This document shows positions 13,631-16,677 of a stretch of DNA of 16,677 nucleotides, in pieces. A program made the position numbers and the translations under genes. Below the pieces are notes generated by a model. The model had not been told where the DNA came from, did not search any database, and saw nothing but the letters and a program-made list of their open reading frames with translations. The stretch comes from Deltaproteobacteria bacterium. Its GTDB lineage: Bacteria > Desulfobacterota > Desulfobacteria > Desulfobacterales > ETH-SRB1. The stretch is from assembly GCA_030262795.1 (NCBI GenBank), contig JAJSZO010000032.1:1-16677 (forward strand), given 5' to 3'. Each line of letters opens with the position of its first letter. Positions within the stretch are counted from its first letter, which is position 1.

Positions 13631-15592
13631 ATGGTAACTTTTAGCGATAACGAACTTAGATCTTTTCTTGAAAAAATACCTCTTTTTTCCTCAATTCCTT
13701 ACAATCAATTACACGGGATAGCTAAATTATTTGAGCCGATATCAGTAAAAAAAGGGGAAATTATTTGTAAACAAGGAGAGTCTGGTGATACAATGTTTAT
13801 TGTAAAATCCGGCTCTGTTGGCGTTTATATTGATAGAGAAGGTAATGAGATGTTTGTTTCATATCTTCACAGAGGAGATTTTTTTGGAGAACTATCTCTC
13901 CTAACAGGTAAAGCCCGTTCAGCCACAATAAAAGTCATTCTTGATGCAAAGCTATATAGATTAAAGCAGCAAGATTTTAAGCAACTTCTTCATAAAAATC
14001 CAAGCATAGGGCTATATCTCAGCCGCCTGTACGCACACCGTTTTGCAGAAAGCAGTCAGCAGGCACTTAATGAACCCTTACCAACTTTTTTTGCAATGAC
14101 TGCCACTCATCCATACCTCGGCAAATCACATTTTCTATATAGTCTGGCCTATCACCTTTCAAGCGAAGCACACAAAAAAGTATTATTAATAGAACTTAAA
14201 ATTGAGGATAAAAACAAAATTTCTAACTTTGGCCTTAAGTGTGCACATTGCCCGGAATCCGAGCTGATAAAGAACTTCTCTAATAAATATGAAAAAGCAT
14301 TGGACCATGCCTGGTTTTCTCACCCCTCTGGCTTTATGACTTTTTTACTGCCAAGAATACACGACAAACAATACTGGAAAGAATTTGAAACAAATATGCC
14401 TGAAATAATGGAACTGCTTAGAAAGCATTTTCATATTATTATATTTAATGTCCCTGTTAACTTTAGTGTACTTGGGAATAGAGTGCTCAGGTTGTGCGAC
14501 AAAGTGTTTATACTGCTTAAAAACACTCCGGATGCCCTTTCTGAAATAAAAGAAAAAATCGCAAATATATCCAGCAATTGTAACGGTGTATTAGATAATA
14601 TTAAAATGGGTGTCAGCCATTTGGCCGGTAATATAGGAATACCGAGAGATAAGCTCGAATCCGAATTGAACCTGCCGGAAACGCCTGCCATATGGGTTCA
14701 TAAAACAGCTTCAGCTATTTGCGGCAATATTGATGTTAAAAAACGTTTTCCGATACAAGGACCGAGGGCAGTTGCCCGTGAGACAGGCAGAATACGGGTT
14801 GGCCTGGCATTAGGAGCAGGTGCCGCACGAGGATGGGCGCATCTCGGCATATTGAAAGTTTTTGAAGAAGAAGGAATTCATATAGATATGATTGCCGCCA
14901 CCAGTATGGGAGCAGTTGTCGGAAGCATATATGCCAGAACCGCATCTGTCGATATAACCAAAAAGCTGACTATTGACCAGTTCCCCACAAAATTACAGGC
15001 ACAACGAAAGCTGTTCGATTATACAATTCCGCTTCAAGGCATTATTCGAGGTCAAAAAATATTAAAAATGGTTAGAAATGCCTTAAAAAATGCGGATTTT
15101 CTTGACCTTATGATACCAGCCTATATTGTAGCAGTTGATATTAATTCAGGAGAAGAAATCCTGCTTGAAAAAGGAAATGTCAGTAAAGCTGTTAGAGCCA
15201 GCATTTCCATACCCGGCATATTCAACCCTGTAAATCTTAATGGCAGATGGCTGGTTGATGGAGGACTGCTGAATCCGGTGCCGACCGATGTGTTAATGCA
15301 AAAAGGTGCGGATATCGTTATAGCGGTCTGCATTGAACAAAAGTCAGATCAAAAACCTGAGCAAAAGGTTCGATGTCCAAACATTATTGGAGTTCTGTCA
15401 AAAACTATAAATATAGTTTATAACCATGCAACCAGCAATTTTACACAAAAGGCAGACATAGTTCTTTATCCTGCAGTCAACTCTTTTGCATGGGATGATT
15501 TTCATAAAGGCAATGAACTTATGCGGGTCGGAATGGAAACCTGCCGCAACAATATTGACGAAATTAAGCGGCTGATAAAGACGGGAGGTTAG
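13631..15592 (+). CDS. Cyclic-nucleotide-binding / P-loop-like / patatin phospholipase fusion
   Basis: A 653-aa protein in three parts. Residues about 10-135 are a cyclic-nucleotide-binding domain, with GELSLLTGKARSAT (86-99) keeping the Glu87 and Arg96 expected for ligand binding. Residues about 150-370 resemble a MinD/ParA-type P-loop fold, but with only GKS (164-166) left of Walker A and IIIFNVP (269-275) at the Walker B position, so it is probably degenerate. Residues about 388-600 are a patatin lipase: oxyanion motif GAGAARG (395-401), nucleophile Ser425 in ATSMG (the first Gly is Ala), and dyad Asp543 in DGG. It resembles NTE-type phospholipases regulated by nucleotide binding. There is no signal peptide or membrane helix. 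The start at 13631 has only weak GAAAG. It is followed by a possible terminator, then fxsA. Substrate and ligand are unknown. Confidence 0.88.
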   Translation: MVTFSDNELRSFLEKIPLFSSIPYNQLHGIAKLFEPISVKKGEIICKQGESGDTMFIVKSGSVGVYIDREGNEMFVSYLHRGDFFGELSLLTGKARSATIKVILDAKLYRLKQQDFKQLLHKNPSIGLYLSRLYAHRFAESSQQALNEPLPTFFAMTATHPYLGKSHFLYSLAYHLSSEAHKKVLLIELKIEDKNKISNFGLKCAHCPESELIKNFSNKYEKALDHAWFSHPSGFMTFLLPRIHDKQYWKEFETNMPEIMELLRKHFHIIIFNVPVNFSVLGNRVLRLCDKVFILLKNTPDALSEIKEKIANISSNCNGVLDNIKMGVSHLAGNIGIPRDKLESELNLPETPAIWVHKTASAICGNIDVKKRFPIQGPRAVARETGRIRVGLALGAGAARGWAHLGILKVFEEEGIHIDMIAATSMGAVVGSIYARTASVDITKKLTIDQFPTKLQAQRKLFDYTIPLQGIIRGQKILKMVRNALKNADFLDLMIPAYIVAVDINSGEEILLEKGNVSKAVRASISIPGIFNPVNLNGRWLVDGGLLNPVPTDVLMQKGADIVIAVCIEQKSDQKPEQKVRCPNIIGVLSKTINIVYNHATSNFTQKADIVLYPAVNSFAWDDFHKGNELMRVGMETCRNNIDEIKRLIKTGG

Positions 15593-15611
15593 AAAGCCTT
15601 TAAGCTCTGAA

Positions 15612-15633
15612 CACGCCCAAAGGACGTGGTTTT
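15612..15633 (+). terminator. Possible weak terminator after the patatin-fusion gene
   Basis: CACGCCC (15612-15618) pairs with GGACGTG (15622-15628) around AAA, with one A-C mismatch, and is followed by GTTTT. It lies 20 bases after the stop codon. A nine-T run at 15660-15668 is further downstream. Together they could terminate transcription, but the stem is short. Confidence 0.35.
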
Positions 15634-15714
15634 CTGAGTTCAAATAAAATGAGTGTAACTTTTTTTTTGTAAGTTCAATTGACTATTGGTGATACGCTTT
15701 CGGTGTTACAAGAT

Positions 15715-15736
15715 GTTAATTCGTCCACGTTCCTAA
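15715..15736. repeat. Right-end fragment of the dispersed repeat in the fxsA leader
   Basis: GTTAATTCGTCCACGTTCCT followed by AA matches the last 22 bases of the right-end copies. Only this tip is present. It ends 12 bases before the fxsA start codon, and its final AA contributes to the AAAGGA ribosome-binding site. Confidence 0.75.
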
Positions 15737-15748
15737 AGGATATATATT

Positions 15749-16147
15749 ATGCTGCTCAAACTTTTTCTTGCATTCACACTTATACCTGCCACTGAAATAT
15801 ACCTGCTGATAAAAATCGGCTATTCAATAGGTGCAGTTAACACAGTATTGGTTGTAATAATAACCGCTTTTGCAGGAGCAACGCTGGCACACAAACAAGG
15901 TCTGCAAACCATGCTCCGAATCAGAACTAGCCTTCAACAGGGAATAATGCCCACCGAAGATCTGATTGATGCGTTTATAATATTTGTAGCCGGAATTGTC
16001 CTTTTAACCCCCGGGTTTCTCACTGACGCGGCCGGTCTGCTACTGCTTTTTTCGCCAACCAGATATTACTTCAAACGATATTTAAGATCTAAATTCGATC
16101 AGTGGAGCAAAAATCAGACAATACATATCAGACGCTTTCCTGAATAA
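15749..16147 (+). CDS. fxsA: FxsA family membrane protein
   Basis: A 132-aa inner-membrane protein of the FxsA family. In E. coli, extra FxsA relieves the F-plasmid exclusion of phage T7; its normal role is unclear. The N-terminus MLLKLFLAFTLIPATEIYLL, the second hydrophobic stretch (about 24-47, IGYSIGAVNTVLVVIITAFAG) and the third (about 76-101, IIFVAGIVLLTPGFLTDAAG) follow the family pattern, including the conserved PATE and TPGFLTDAAG motifs. A charged basic tail ends the protein. The start at 15749 has AAAGGA 10 bases upstream, partly formed by the tip of a dispersed repeat. It follows the patatin-fusion gene by 156 bp and may have its own promoter. Confidence 0.92.
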   Translation: MLLKLFLAFTLIPATEIYLLIKIGYSIGAVNTVLVVIITAFAGATLAHKQGLQTMLRIRTSLQQGIMPTEDLIDAFIIFVAGIVLLTPGFLTDAAGLLLLFSPTRYYFKRYLRSKFDQWSKNQTIHIRRFPE

Positions 16148-16166
16148 CATTTTTTACAAACAGATA

Positions 16167-16184
16167 TTAGGAGCGTGGATGAAA
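16167..16184. repeat. Degenerate left-end fragment of the dispersed repeat
   Basis: TTAGGAGCGTGGATGAAA differs from the consensus end TTAGGAACGTGGACGAAA at two of 18 positions. It lies 20 bases beyond the fxsA stop. No partner end is seen nearby, so it is a remnant. Confidence 0.5.
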
Positions 16185-16263
16185 AAAGGAAATTGGCGTA
16201 ATTTCTAATTTCTTGTAATCATTAAATAAACGAACTATAACGATGGTAGTGGCGGCCATTTAA

Positions 16264-16383
16264 TTACTGGTGAAAATTCTGCGGTGTAATATAGCCATCG
16301 CAGCTATTATAAAAACCTTGCCAATCGTCATCGGACTCAAGCTGAATCAAGACATGTTGTTCTTTCTCAAAAAAAACAGGCAT
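16264..16383 (-). CDS. Possible small ORF, 39 aa, unknown
   Basis: An ATG at 16383 with GAGGAG 8 bases upstream opens a 39-codon frame starting MPVFFEKEQHVLIQLESDDD and ending in a TAA at 16266-16264. The peptide is acidic, with no membrane segment and no recognisable motif. The ribosome site is the best argument for it. It sits between fxsA debris and a transposase fragment, on the opposite strand to both, so it may be an accessory small gene, an antitoxin-like peptide or the remnant of a longer one. I do not recognise it. Confidence 0.3.
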   Translation of the reverse strand: MPVFFEKEQHVLIQLESDDDWQGFYNSCDGYITPQNFHQ

Positions 16384-16466
16384 ACAGGCAACTCCTCAAT
16401 TTTCTCAATATATCTCAAAAATAGAAATCTACCACGCAGTTAAAATTTGGGTTAGGCAACATTTGA

Positions 16467-16677
16467 TTTTTTAAAATCCAAACTTTTGCCGAGGTAGAGA
16501 CTCTCTGTCCCGAAGCTCGTCCGATAAAAAAAGGCAAAAAACATCCGGACTGTGAATTTGGAACGCCCCTTCAGCTATCGTTCAACCGTCAGGGATTTAT
16601 GATTTCGATAGAAAATTTTATCGGAAAACCCAACGACAAAACCCTGTGGCCTGCAACATCCGAACTCTTCATAAAAA
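16467..16677 (+). pseudogene. 5'-truncated DDE-type transposase fragment (ISNCY-like)
   Basis: The frame is open from 16467 (after a stop at 16464-16466) to the window end, but has no plausible start. From about 16512 it reads EARPIKKGKKHPDCEFGT, followed by LQLSFNRQGFMISIENFIG and KPNDKTLWPATSELF. These resemble the central catalytic region of ISNCY-type transposases as I remember them. The N-terminal part is missing and homology fades before about 16495, so the gene is decayed or interrupted. The rest lies beyond the right edge, so it could be longer. The family name is from memory of the motif, not a search. Confidence 0.55.

Overview
The window is AT-rich bacterial chromosome. Gene content and style (sigma-54 enhancer-binding proteins, a PrsT-like TPR lipoprotein, an exosortase-associated acyltransferase, RecD, and many short dispersed inverted-repeat elements) suggest a deltaproteobacterium of the Desulfobacterales type. 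That is inference from gene families; no rRNA or other phylogenetic marker is present.

Layout. Bases 1-6692 are read leftward: a single-domain response regulator (6692-6327), a sigma-54 activator with no sensory domain (6268-5240), a second sigma-54 activator with a degenerate receiver (4526-3189), galE (3107-2100) and recD (2110-203, overlapping the end of galE). Three dispersed-repeat copies lie between 3122 and 4936 and a fourth is cut by the left edge. A gene-free stretch of about 600 bp (6693-7291) carries a good -24/-12 sigma-54 promoter (7128-7142) reading rightward. It leads into a PilZ/degenerate-histidine-kinase gene (7292-8455) and a large TPR lipoprotein gene (8518-10938). Converging on these is a leftward two-gene operon: a FadD-like acyl-CoA ligase (13372-11666) and a LuxI-like acyltransferase (11656-10913), whose stop lies inside the end of the TPR gene. 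After a 92-bp palindromic element come the rightward genes for a cyclic-nucleotide-binding/P-loop-like/patatin fusion (13631-15592) and FxsA (15749-16147). The right end holds repeat debris, a possible 39-aa ORF and a 5'-truncated transposase fragment that runs off the window.

How the genes may work together. The core (6.3-13.4 kb) looks like an outlying part of a PEP-CTERM/exosortase-type envelope or exopolysaccharide system. The TPR protein resembles PrsT, the acyltransferase resembles the exosortase-associated LuxI-like family, and sigma-54 activators sit beside a matching promoter. No exosortase or PEP-CTERM substrate is in the window. The PilZ protein keeps both c-di-GMP motifs but appears to have lost the phosphorylatable histidine and ATP-site residues of its kinase-like part, so it may act as a c-di-GMP-sensing scaffold. 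The acyl-CoA ligase and LuxI-like enzyme are translationally coupled and could together make an acylated small molecule from a free acid; that product is hypothetical.

The most distinctive non-coding signal is a MITE-like or REP-like repeat family with inverted ends around the core GGACGAAATAACTTCC. It is present as complete and partial copies, including a perfect 58-bp direct repeat, and abuts several gene starts. No transposase matching it is visible.
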